Assembly: GCA_000469685.2 (NCBI GenBank)
Contig: LS997563.1
Span: forward strand, 37,240,468-37,304,467
Direction: 5' to 3'
Length of the DNA stretch: 64,000 nucleotides
Source of the DNA: Haemonchus contortus
Taxonomy: Eukaryota > Nematoda > Chromadorea > Rhabditida > Trichostrongylidae
Position 1 is the stretch's first letter. Every line of letters begins with the position of its first letter. Below, one piece after another: positions 48,456 through 58,852 of the stretch. Position numbers and translations under genes: made by a program. The notes beneath the pieces are model-generated. The model saw only the letters and a program-made list of their open reading frames with translations. It was not told the DNA's origin and did no database searches.

Positions 48456-48591
48456 ATGTTCACACCTCGATTTGCTCCATGTTATTTGACAGACGAAAAA
48501 ATGTTATCAAAAAGTTATTTCGCAACAGACAAAGCATCTGCCAAATGTATATGACTCATATCCGATTGAAAATTAGAGTCTCATTGCTGTC

Positions 48592-48852
48592 ATGCATCTC
48601 TCTTTGATCGTGTTCTTCCTCCCATTCGGTCTCAGCTTTGCTACTTTCACTCCTTTGCGTCTCTCAATGATGCGGTCGAGCGATCTGGGAAGCTTCAGCG
48701 ATAAGATCGAGGTGAGTAAGACTCGATTCGGTTGTTGTGTACATATCCGCCATCTCCAACGCTAACCAGTTGTTGCGTTAACAATCGCCCAGAACAAGAA
48801 TGCATCAGTGAGATACACATTCCTTTCGGATGAAGATGAGCGTTTCAAATAA
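48592..48852 (+). CDS. Small secreted peptide, unrecognised (two exons, 59 residues)
   Basis: Exon 1 (48592-48711) encodes MHLSLIVFFLPFGLSFA, a textbook signal peptide, then TFTPLRLSMMRSSDLGSF and SDKIE, ending at a strong donor GAG|GTGAGTAAG. The first in-phase acceptor, CGCCCAG at 48792, opens exon 2 (48793-48852): NKNASVRYTFLSDEDERFK and a stop. An acceptor-like AAAATTAG lies about 17 bases before the ATG. The gene lies 250 bp downstream of the collagen stop, same strand. There are no cysteines and no dibasic or RFG processing sites, so it does not look like a standard neuropeptide or a disulphide toxin. The model rests on composition and splice phase alone. Confidence 0.5.
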
Positions 48853-50648
48853 GAAAAAAAAACTTCGTTTATGTGAGATCGCTTACTTGATGAACTTGAA
48901 AGGACAAATTTCGAAAACATTTCGTTTATACTTCCTTTCCCTTCCTTCAACCTGCACTTCTAGCCTGGGCATCGCCCAATTTTTTCCCATATCATGTGTT
49001 TCTGAGTGTCCAAATCGAAATCATCTCGCGTTTCTTCTTCATGCGACACTACCACTCTAATTATTATTGTATAATACTTTGAAACAATGCAAAGGCATAA
49101 GAATAAGGTAACAAGAACTTGGGGTTGTGGATCCTACCTCGCCCTATAGCGACGAGATAAAGGCATAGTGATTTCATTCATTTCGCTTCACAACTCCTCA
49201 TAACTAGCGGACTCTTCCATTGAAGATGACCTGCTGATTTCCCGGTAATGATAAAGAGCCGACAGTACCAGTGGGCTCCCTACGACGCGAGAGCCACTAT
49301 GATTTGCTCATCACAAAGTGCCGTGAATTTAAAAAGAAACGAACTCCATTAGGGCTCATATTGAAGGTCATACAGACTTATCCATATTAAATTGTAAACC
49401 AATCCACTATGATTAGGCAGTAAGCCCCCTGTGCTCACTTTACTGCAGTACATTAAGTAACGTCGCTACCCCATCCATAGACGAAACTTGCGGTTTGGAT
49501 CGCGGCCTACCGTGGCCCCATCCGCATCCCATACGCTAGGCACACACTTGCTTTCCGTACTCAGTACTGTTAATAACTGACAATTCTGGAATGTTTCAAG
49601 GTACTTCTACAGTATGCCTTGAGGTGTACTTTTGAGGTGTACCTTTAAGGTATACTGTAGGAAATCCAGGTTATAGCAGCGAACTACGGCGTCACGGAAA
49701 AGAGGGAGCTCCAGTAAAAGATTTTGACACAACGGGCACTTACAAAGCCATTCATAGTAAGCACGCTAAGAACGAACGAGTCAGAGCAAGTGGTCAATGA
49801 TAGCAAGTTATTTCGAAGTCGTTGAATTTCCATCACCCCTAGTCAACAATGTTTTGAGCGAATAGGTTATATCGAGAAGTCCAGCCTCCTTTTTGATGAA
49901 ACAACAACTTAACCTCCTTCTAAACCCTCTCTGACTTGAACTTCCAGATGCACCAGAAGAGACAGTTCTCACGTGGACGTCCGATCTGACTTAGGTTGGC
50001 AAATCCTTGGCTAAAAAAGCCATAGGGCGTGACATAATAGTAGAAGCCCTTTTAACATGTTCTTGAAGAAATCTTCGGAGAAACCCTTCCGGATCGCACG
50101 GAGAAATGCAAATGACAGACGGATGTCCGGCTGTGTCCCGTGCTAACACTGCTGAGAAATCAAAGGGTCATCTACTCAACACTTTACTGTGATAAGCGTA
50201 GGCAAATTAGGGCTCTTCAGCGAGTACGTCCGAGTCTTGTCCCAAGAATGGGGTACCAACATTAGGTTCCTCACCCTAAAATGTGCAGTTGTACGCAACA
50301 AGAGCAGAACAGCAACTGGGGTCTGCAGTTCTACACATGCGATGTGATGTGAGAAGAGTCGTGTGAGCTAGCACCTATATAGGTTGGAGAAGATAATACA
50401 GCTTCAACTATACTTCTGATCAGATAAAATCTGCCCAGAAACTTGGCAATGCATTGCACTGGTGAATTCGCCGTGGTTTCCTTGATAAACATGCCAAGGG
50501 ACAATATGAAACATCAACTTTTCCGTAACAGGCTTATGACCGTGCATGCATCACGAAAACCTGTGCCATTTATCCTGTTGAGAAAGACCGGGTCCCCCCA
50601 CAACGGGGAATAGTGTACCAACTTCAGTGTTCACCTTGTCCCGAATAT
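48853..50648. other. 1.8 kb with no supported gene; possible decayed LINE
   Basis: A short inverted repeat built on CTACAGTAT and ATACTGTAG lies at 49609-49668. Around 49990-50330 some reading-frame pieces (KKAIGRDIIVEALL; TNIRFLTLKC) vaguely recall RTE-like retrotransposon motifs, but they are too weak to call. Confidence 0.25.
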
Positions 50649-51535
50649 ATTAGGTTAAGTAAAAAGTTTCGATCGACTTTTCGTCCCTTTTTAGATCTTT
50701 TTTGTAGGACCGCTCGGAAAGACTTCGTAATGGGTTATGGTAGACCGATCCCTAACCTGAATTTTTAGAGGGCTATATAAGCATTCTCTTGTAAGTGCTT
50801 CGCAAAAATGACTTCACCCGTCAACTCTCGTCCGAAGCTGTCTGAGAGTTATCGTCTATCACGAATTACTGTAAGGGCATAATCCACCGACGGCTGTCGC
50901 AAATATTTGTGGTGCATCCAGAACGGTCATTGCATCTCACCCCACGGGTGCCTCGAGACGAAACACTTTCAAGACTAGCAGAGAAGTGTACTACGTCTGA
51001 GGAAGGTCTTACTGTGTCGTCGGTGGACGTTATCAGGGAATGCTCTACTTTGGATAACTTTCTGAGAGTTCCACCGTGACCACAGGGATTTACTCTTCTC
51101 CACAGAGTTTGGCCTACGTTGTTCGAAAGAAGCGTCCGCAGCGTGAAAAATGTTTGTCTTTTTCACGACAGCGCTCGACCGCATGTTGCGAAATTGTTTT
51201 GTCAGTAAATTGCCGAACATGAATGGGCAACGCTAACCCATTCTTCTTATTCGCCAGGTCTCGCTCCGTCTGATTACCATTTGTTTATTGCTCTGAAACA
51301 TCAGCTTCGCGATAGAAAATTCGGATGATTGCTCGGAACTCAAAAATGAGATCTCCAGCTTTTTTGAATCACGGCCGCCACCGTTCTGGGCTTCAGGGGC
51401 CAAAAAACTGTCAAGAAATCGTCAGACTTATGTTGAGGACAGCGATGGAGACTATATTACTAATTGAGTTCCTCTTTCAATGGAATTACTATGGACTTCA
51501 AGGCAAAAACTTCGACATTAAATGCCAACAAAAGT
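50649..51535 (+). mobile_element. Mariner transposase relic
   Basis: A mariner-like 5' end, TTAGGTTAAGTAAAAAGTTT, is at 50651. Downstream the plus strand reads HDSARPHVAKLF, then EWATLTHSSYSPGLAPSDYH and LFIALKHQLRDRKF, the last catalytic-domain blocks of mariner transposase (HDNARPH, PYSPDLAPSDYHLF). Here the aspartate of HDNARPH is kept but stops follow. No matching right inverted repeat was found, so the copy is broken. Confidence 0.8.
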
Positions 51536-51989
51536 GAAATCATTACATATTTGCACTCAAAATCCAAAGATGAACAACCGGAATGAGTGCATGGTCAGTA
51601 CTCGTTCATTCCTTTCTGTGGGATTTGAGACTATCGCCTATTCCATATCTTACGACTGTCAACGCAACGCTGTTAGAGTGCTTGACCGGGTAGGCCACCG
51701 ATCAAAAGCTTCGAACCACTTTCAGGTTCTTTAAAACGTCGATTTGTAAGAAACGTCGTCAAACTGCAGGGTTCTACTATAACGAACCCAACTGGCTAGG
51801 CAATTTGAGACATAGGCCTTTTTAACTGAACTTGAGTGCGTGTAGAATTCGGTGTGTAAGAGCATAGCCGTTGAGAGCATGTTCGACACCTAAGATTCCT
51901 CTTCCACCACAAAGGCAAAAGTGGTGCTCAATGTGTATGAAACGCGTATTATATAACGTCTTCGAAAGCAGAGCCGCCAGGTACAGTGC

Positions 51990-52720
51990 GTTAAAGCTTG
52001 ACAAAATTTAGACAAAAGAATCAGATTTTGGCAAGTGAATCGACCTGGAAGGTTGGCAATGGTCCGGGAGCTGAGGGTTCACCAACAATTCATAACGAAC
52101 AAATCAAAATGTTAATAGGAATGAAGCGCTCCCATAATTGTGTCAAATTCAACTATTCACAAGTTGATGGAACTTGGTTTGGAGGCCTTCATGTTTAGAT
52201 ACCTTCAGCCTGAGCGATCGTGACCAGTTGGACTGCTTATCCGTATGCGATTCATTGCTCAAACGCTACGAAAATCAACCTTTTGTGAAACTTGTGCATA
52301 TAATGGGAGATACAAATAAGCCATGTACGACACCGTACTGTGAAATGACTCCAGAGACTAACTGTTGATATTGTTGGAATTATCTTTCTGCTTATAACAC
52401 ACATCCAGAATAATCACTTCTGAAAGGTTTTGTACTCAGGTGGGCAACTGGAAGGTGGGTATTCAAGAAAAATGCCCAGAACTAGCCAAAAGTAAAGGTG
52501 TGGATTTCTACCAGGACGATGCCAGATCACCCATATCTTCCACCACTAGTCAAAAGTAGCTGGAGATTGGATGAGACGTCTTACCGCATTCCCATATAGT
52601 CCGGATATTGCATCGTCAGACTATCATTTATTCACAGTTCACAGTGAGGGATCAGTTTTTGAAAAATTGGCTCAACACTTAAGAACAGCACTGAAAAGAA
52701 AGAAATTCAACTCGCTAAAT
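51990..52720 (+). mobile_element. Second mariner transposase relic
   Basis: Ordered pieces on the plus strand: LSLSDRDQLDCLSVCDSLLK, then KGVDFYQDDARSPISSTTSQ and LPHSPYSPDIASSDYHLFTV. They correspond to the middle, the QDNARPH block and the PYSPDLAPSDYHLF block of mariner. It differs from the relic at 50649 and is more decayed around the second catalytic aspartate, with frame changes and stops. No terminal repeats seen. Confidence 0.7.
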
Positions 52721-54092
52721 ATTGCAGGAAATCACGAGTTTCGAGTATGTAAGTCTATTTCCCTCAAACTGCTCTTGATGGTGATGATAATCGAGACCTT
52801 TCGTGTTTCCCGAGACAACGCTTGAATCCACGTCGCTCCGCGAAAGAAAAGGGAGTTTTGAATTATGTTCGCCGCATTTTTACGACTCCGGCACGTAGTA
52901 GAGAGAGAGGATGCGTTCTCTACAGGGCCGCATACTCCGTAGTGGCTTGATTCAAGCTTCAATTCTTCACAAAACATCTTAAAACAAAACGCCACTTACT
53001 GAAACACACCGATAGAGATTGGCTTTGAAATTCAGGCGACGTAATCGCTTCTTGTAGTCAAGCTACTCCAATATTCCTATACCTAGTACTGGATTTGTAT
53101 CACATCTAAAAGGAACAACTCTTTTGGAAGTCTGCTAAACTTTCCCAACATTTGCTTGAGGTTCACGATATGTCAACTCAACATGACATAGCCTTGTAGA
53201 TTCCAAAAACGTTTTTGTTGCATTGCACGAAATATTTCTAAGAAATGCAAAAGGGGAGCAGAAAAACTTCCGAACAGTGGTGCTTACGTAGCCCTTGAAA
53301 TACATTTTTGCACTGAACCCAAGAATACTCACTTCATCGGACCTTGCAAGGGAATGTTGCGAAAGGCGTGTGGAACTCGCTTGACCTTTCCAAGATTAAG
53401 CACCGACGTCTTCTTGTTTGAGAGATAAGCTCCAAGATGCAGCCCACTCCATCATCGTGTAGACTGGCTGCGTTAGAGCTTGATGCACGCTTCCATGAGT
53501 TCCTTCAGAGTAAACGCCATAATCCTTCAGACATCCATTCCTACGTCACTACTGTATAAATTGCTTTTCGACAACGGGTAAGAGCATTTTGTAGGGAAGG
53601 TTTATTGTCTCATATTATGCGGCATAGGTAACCTTAATAGATACATACAAATACAAATCAGCACTACAATGTTGTGCAAACGTGATACAACATTGTGCTA
53701 CTTCTCATTTAATGACGAGAACTGCATGGGTATTATATATACATCTTGTAGATTTCACTTTAAACAATGAATCTGAACATTTATGTGAAAAAGGGCAGCT
53801 CAACAGGATTTCACGTGAAACTTATGAAGTTGCGATGACAGTGCAGTAGTTACTTGTGGAGATTCAGTTCGACAGTCGTAGTACGAATATAGGCCTGAAA
53901 AGTTTTGTGGGACCTCCACCTCCCCATTTGCATCACTTGGGCACAGTCGAACCCCTGCTCTGAGGCTGCAGAAGCTGCCCTCCCCTAAAACTATGGGTTG
54001 TGTAATTCTTGTGTCCTATACCTGCAATAATAAACAAGTGTTGTATTCTTTTGGAAATAGTAGATTGGCTAAGGGGCAGGGTTGTTGACTTT
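52721..54092. other. 1.4 kb with no gene seen
   Basis: Only short overlapping ORFs, no splice-linked exons and no recognisable repeat. The stretch separates the mariner relic from the minus-strand tyrosine-recombinase fragment. Confidence 0.35.
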
Positions 54093-54733
54093 TTATGGAA
54101 AAAGATGGGTGCTTATGATCCTTGTCGCGTATGTTATTTGTTTTTGCATCACTGTATGTTCCTCTGAATCTCCTCTTATCTTGAACGAAACCGTGGCCCC
54201 CTTCCTTGCCTGGTCTGTCTTAGATTTCTGAAGAGACACTGAATAAGTATTATTGTCCATGGAGAGATCAATTATTCCGAGGTTTCTATCCTCGCTAAGT
54301 CTGAGGAAACCCCTGAAGAGCAGTATAGTCAGGGCTTTGGGATCTGAGGATAATGCTCCCAAATGTACTATAGTATTAAAATCTGTCGCACTAATTTTGG
54401 TCCGGTAGTTGACTGGTACTGCTCCTCGCTGCACTTTCTATTAAAGACTTTTCCAATTTTTATCTATATCTTTCTGTTTGCCCAAGAAGAAAGGTAAAGC
54501 TGATGATACCATCGGTAAAGAGCTATATTGGCCTTTTTCAATGCAGTAAGCCAAGTATAGGTTCCTCGCCTTCGGAATGGGGATCTCTTTGACTCGTTCC
54601 GCTCCCCACCATTGCACGAACTTCTTACAGTATTGCGAATAACCCTTGAACGTCGCATTAGATCAGTGATTATTGAGCGATTGTCTGATAGCATCTGGTG
54701 GGTGCGGAAATTTGCACTGAATCGCAGTCTCAC
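54093..54733 (-). mobile_element. Tyrosine-recombinase fragment of a DIRS/PAT- or Crypton-like element
   Basis: On the minus strand an upstream piece reads KFVQWWGAERVKEIPIPKAR then YLAYCIEKGQYSSLPMVSSA, like the core-binding domain of tyrosine recombinases. The next ORF (54434-54093) reads TILLFRGFLRLSEDRNLGII then SLQKSKTDQARKGATVSFKI. The FLLRGFLRxSEVxNL and KSKTDQ-R-G pattern is that of the catalytic domain with its first conserved arginine. The distal His-x-x-Arg and tyrosine are not seen, and a frame break separates the two pieces. Assignment to PAT/DIRS rather than Crypton is undecided. Confidence 0.6.
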
Positions 54734-54847
54734 ACAGTGTACCTGCTTCGTTCCACTGTGGTCCTGAAAAAGTTCAGGGTCGGGTGGGTGTGGTTCAACT
54801 CGTCGAGAGAAATAAACCTGGACTGATGGTTCTCTTACGAGGACATT

Positions 54848-55565
54848 TTATATGGCGTTGTCCTCTAACCTCGTAGTCATCGCCGGTACCTGAGGACATG
54901 ACGAAATATCGTGGTTCTCAGGATATATTGTAGCGAGGCACGTATGAGCTTCTGCAAACACTTGTCTGCTAAAGAGGCCATACTTTGGTCGGAAAGAAGA
55001 GACCAAGTAGGGGTTGGGAATCTTATGGATAGCTGTTGAGATGGACACATTCCAAGCGGGAAAAAACTTCAATAAATATCAGCGTTGCGTTCAGTACCAT
55101 GCACAGTGGTTTGTACAAAGATGAGGCTCATCTTCTACAAACAGTTCAGGGAATACCATAAATAGCGACGTCGTTGAGTTTTTGAGGGAATCGAAGCTCT
55201 GCATACTTCTTGGGGATTTGAAGGACCTGAGAGCTCATCGGGAATTCATGTCCAAAATCATCTTGGCAATCACTTTCCGTGCAAGTATTACGGTCCGACT
55301 TGGAAAATCTAGTGAGCGCTTCCGCTTTTTGGTGGTCATTTATAAAATGTCCGCCAGTATCATCGTGGAGAACAGCAATTCTTCTCTTCGGTCTCATTCT
55401 ATACTTCATAGTGAAAAAAGATTCCATGCATTTAGTGACTAGGTTTCGCCTTTTTCTTGTTGCTAGGAATCCCTTTAGGTGACGGTCCACTTCAAAACAG
55501 AATCTTCCATAATGAAAACATGGCAAAGGAGAAACCTGCGCACTGAAAAAATGTGCTCTGGACAC
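54848..55565 (-). mobile_element. Jockey/CR1-like LINE relic (linker and first reverse-transcriptase blocks)
   Basis: Minus-strand pieces in order: HLKGFLATRKRRNLVTKC, RRIAVLHDDTGGHFINDHQK then AEALTRF, FPQKLNDVAIYGIP, AWNVSISTAIHKIPNPYLVS and SSFRP, and one frame over MASLADKCLQKLIRASLQYI. This is the sequence of non-LTR motifs before and at RT block 1-2 (DDTG-x-KAE-xF, K-LPxKL-xxPDGIP, WKxSxVTPIHKKG-xxYRP, SLxxKxLEKLIR). Stops and frameshifts show it is dead. It abuts the recombinase fragment on the same strand. Confidence 0.72.
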
Positions 55566-55748
55566 AGAAAGAAAGCCACATACAAAGCAAAGCCGGTTTA
55601 CAAAATACTACGGAATCGTTTATAAAGATCATCAACAGAAACGTATAAACTTTTAGAATTAAGGGCCAGGAATTACGCAGGCGATAGATGTTAAAGAGAC
55701 TGGCCTGGATTTCACTCTGAGGTTTTTTAGACTGCTGTTACCATAGCC

Positions 55749-57081
55749 TCATTCCTTTTGCATGCCCGAAGGCGAGACGACGGAAGCGGCGTCTGGAATA
55801 TCAGAGGTAACCAAGCTTCGGCCTCGCTTGTACGCCTCCACAGCCTCCGAAATCGTTTGAGGTAACTTGGCAACAAGAGCGTTGATATACGTGCCCATAA
55901 CATGATCTTTAAACTCTTCGTTCCATTCCATAATAGACCTAAAGATTTGATTCATGGACATCAGACGTTATCAGGATGGGAAGGTCCATTGTTCACTTAC
56001 CATTAGCTATTATTTCTGACAGTGTTTGTGACACTATTGCCCACTTTTTGGCATGCGCGTGATCGATTCCTTGGCATTGCCAATAGGAACACAATCCATG
56101 AAAATTACAAACAATCGAACGTATCTGCTACTGTAACCCTTTGCAGACTTTCAGTCCTAGTCTTGAGCTTTCTAATACATTACTAGCTATATGAATATCA
56201 ATTCCGTAGTATACATAAAGTATAATATATTAGATCAGTATAAAAATCGATAAGAGCGCAGAGCATGCTGGCACAGCCGCTCATGACGAGGACAGACAGG
56301 CAACAAACAGTTTATTTGATTGGTCATAAAAAATCCATCCTGGATCATTCGATTGCTCTAAGCCACTCGTACATCTCTTTGAAGAATAGCCTGAGGAAGG
56401 CAATTCACAATCTCTCTGGAATCATTTCCGTTCTGGATTACGGACCACGAAACATCACCTGGGAATCCGTCCTCAAGTGCTCTAAAAGTTTCATGCTGAC
56501 AAGACGAGTGCATTTGATGAGGCAGGTGAGTCTTTTGTTTCGCAGTCTGCCCAACTTTACAGTTTTTGTTTTTAGGGAAGACGCTTTTCATAGTTAGAAA
56601 GCAAGCTCTTCAGATTAATGCAAGGGAAATCACTGCAGAAAAGTTGACTTTCGATAGAGGATTTCTGCTGAGTATGCGTGACTTCTTGATTCTCCTCGAG
56701 GTGCGGCGGTATGCAATCGGCATGTCAAAATGTTTATCTGGAAGGGAGCACAACTTTTTAAGAGCAACAGGAGCCTTTGCGAACGTCATCAACAAATGAT
56801 GGCTTCAGCGGTGCCTTGCTCTATAAAGGATGGCACGAGGTATGAACCTACACGTAATGCTCCATTTTCTCTCCTAATTTCCGAGCTTACAGTTGGACAA
56901 ATTTACAAATGTTACGGCATGTCAAGCATGTGTGGTTGCCAGATGGCAACAGGAACAGAATCACAATAGAATACACACAACATAATATAATTAGGAAATG
57001 TAATTCGCTAGAGTTTCTTTGAAGAACTTTACTAAGATGGGCTTTGAGGGCATTCATCGACTTGGTTAGGGAGGGTGTCAA
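55749..57081 (-). CDS. Unrecognised type II membrane protein
   Basis: Six exons on the minus strand: 57081-56891, 56873-56794, 56737-56634, 56495-56373, 56124-55997 and 55938-55749, phases consistent, 271 residues (263 if the second ATG at 57057 is used). Near the N-terminus one hydrophobic segment, LHFLIILCCVYSIVILFLLP, follows a basic head, so the rest should be lumenal or extracellular. The later part reads FRALEDGFPGDVSWSVIQNG, IVNCLPQAILQRD, NFHGLCSYWQCQGIDHAHAK, KSIMEWNEEFKDHVMGTYIN and ends VVSPSGMQKE. Topology recalls Golgi enzymes, but I recognise no family. Two donors (56793, GTTGAT; and the use of GTGAAC at 55996 rather than the overlapping GTAAGT) are weak points of the model. Confidence 0.5.
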
Positions 57082-57554
57082 GCTTAGTTAAGCGATTGTA
57101 CACTGATCACATGTTTACGATTTAAGAAGAATTTGTGCCTAAGATTTGAACGAGTTGTTTTAAAGTTCGTCTTACACTGGCTTCCTCTAGTAATTGATGG
57201 CACCATAGGAAATAAATCAATAAATCTTTTCCAATGAGCTCCTCAAGGGCTCATTGAAAAAGGAAGGTAGTGTACGCAAGTTGTTCTTCTTCTGTTCAAG
57301 AAACAGGGCTGGCATTCAGTGAAGTTTAAAATTGAGACGAAAGCTCTTGTGGGAGATAAAGCACAAGGCTTCGTCATATTAGAGAGCAAACCCTTTCGCA
57401 ATCGCCTAAAAAAATTCGGAAGCGAGAAATTTCATGAAACTCCGCAATTTCAACTGTAATTCTGACCTTATCTATTCACCAAGATCTTTTTCAGGGTCCC
57501 TTGAGCTATTAAAACTCACTCAAGATCACGCTACTGATCAAGTTTAAGCTTTAG

Positions 57555-58852
57555 ACCTCTGCTGGGTGTGGTCAACATTTGTCCTGGTAAGCGATGGAAG
57601 GAGTTTCAAGCTGGCGTGGATCTCTTTCGTCATGAGCTTCTGCACACACTGGTTAGTATTCACGTGCCAGAGTGTCTGATACTACGATTTTCGAAAGTTG
57701 CAAAGGGAAAGACAATCGGATGTCGTTCAGGGATTTGGAACTTTAGTCCCAAGCACAGCCACACAGAAGAGCCCACCCAATGTGAAATATTACTGGACAG
57801 ATACTTGGGGCAGGTCCTCCGCTCAAATGGCGAAACGACGTTTTCTTGATTTCGCTGTGGATGCTCTTGTAAAACTTTGAGGCCTTGAATTTTGGCCCAC
57901 CCTTTTCTGAAATGCTTCTATATTTGACTCGTGTTTATCGTTTGCTTCAGGAAGAAGCAAAGAAATACTTGGGATGTCCAACACTGGCCGGTGTCGAAGC
58001 GGACTCTGCAGACAAAATTCATTTGAACGAGTATATATACGGAGTGAGGGAATTCCTTATTTTATTATGACGCAACGTTTGTTAACGAAATACTTCGTTA
58101 CCTCTTCTAAAGTTCCAATGAAATCTATAAGGACTTTGAACAAAGCACACGATAACGCAGTTGCATGGTTTCCATTCACAAGCCTTTGTATATAGATGCC
58201 TTGATTTAAAAAACGCGGCTGTCCTGTCTTTCCTGTGTGAGCTTCACTTGTCATCGGCTCAGAGTCGATGAATCCCGCTAGAGCCCACCCACTACCCCCA
58301 ACGTTTAACCGGGCGACTCGAAAACTGCTCTACACTTCCATTACTGTACCGTATAGGGCGAGCTACCCGTTTGTACTAGACTGGTCCAAGTCAATGTTCA
58401 AAGTAAGCTGCTGTGAAATGCCACTTGGCCTGGAAAGAATATCACGTATCTCTGTATCTCTGTATCCTATCTATCCACCTACCTGGTCTCTTTTGCTCTG
58501 ACAAAGGTAAGAAGACGGGAACATAAGATGAATAAATGTGTACCATCTGGCATCCGAGGGCGCATTCCTCAGACGGGCTTGATTTCCGCCCAAAGACTTT
58601 ATCCTTTTCATCTTTTTATCCTCACCTATGCTTTACAGCTAGATCTTAGAGCTAGACCAAGAGAGTCAATTCATCAACAAACGACTTTTCACATTGCCAG
58701 CGCCCTACACTTATAGGTGTCAGTGGATACTTCTAATATGTCATATTTTCATGTTGCTAGAATGAATTGATGACACCAAGCCTCTCGAATGTGTCCAACC
58801 GATTCTCCTATATCAGCGCAGCAATTCTTGAAGGAACATTCCTCGGTGATAA
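57555..58852 (+). CDS. Leishmanolysin-like zinc metalloprotease (M8), catalytic core only
   Basis: Four exons carry the core: 57555-57651, 57731-57868, 57951-58043 and 58761-58852, all in phase. They read PLLGVVNICPGKRWKEFQAG then FRHELLHTLGFGTLVPS, a linker with WTDTWGRSSAQM, EEAKKYLGCPTLAGVEADSA then KIHLNEYIYG, and NELMTPSLSNVSNRFSYISA then AILEGTFLGD. The zinc site HELLH, the third histidine in KIHLNEY and the Met-turn methionine in NELMTPS are all present, so the active site is intact. The family degrades proteins at the cell surface or in secretions. I found neither the pro-region nor the cysteine-rich C-terminal exons. Only 473 bp lie between it and the divergent upstream gene, so it may be a truncated copy. 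Confidence 0.85.
58530..58615 (+). repeat. SINE-like element, short 3' fragment
   Basis: It shares GAGGGCGCATTCCTCAGACG and GGCTTGATTTCCGCCCAAAG then ACTTTATCCTTTTCATC with the 3' end of the copy at 24349-24537. It lies in the intron between the last two exons of the leishmanolysin-like gene found. Confidence 0.55.

Noticed and set aside
47657..48489. Additional long ORFs on both strands inside the collagen gene
   Set aside because: They are frame shadows of the GGACCACCTGGA-type Gly-X-Y repeat.
49990..50330. RTE-type endonuclease/RT fragment
   Set aside because: Only isolated words resemble the family; order and spacing do not hold well enough.
56265..56799. Plus-strand exons with an apparent donor at 56524
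   Set aside because: The phases do not match across the candidate intron, whereas the minus strand chains six exons in phase over the same DNA.
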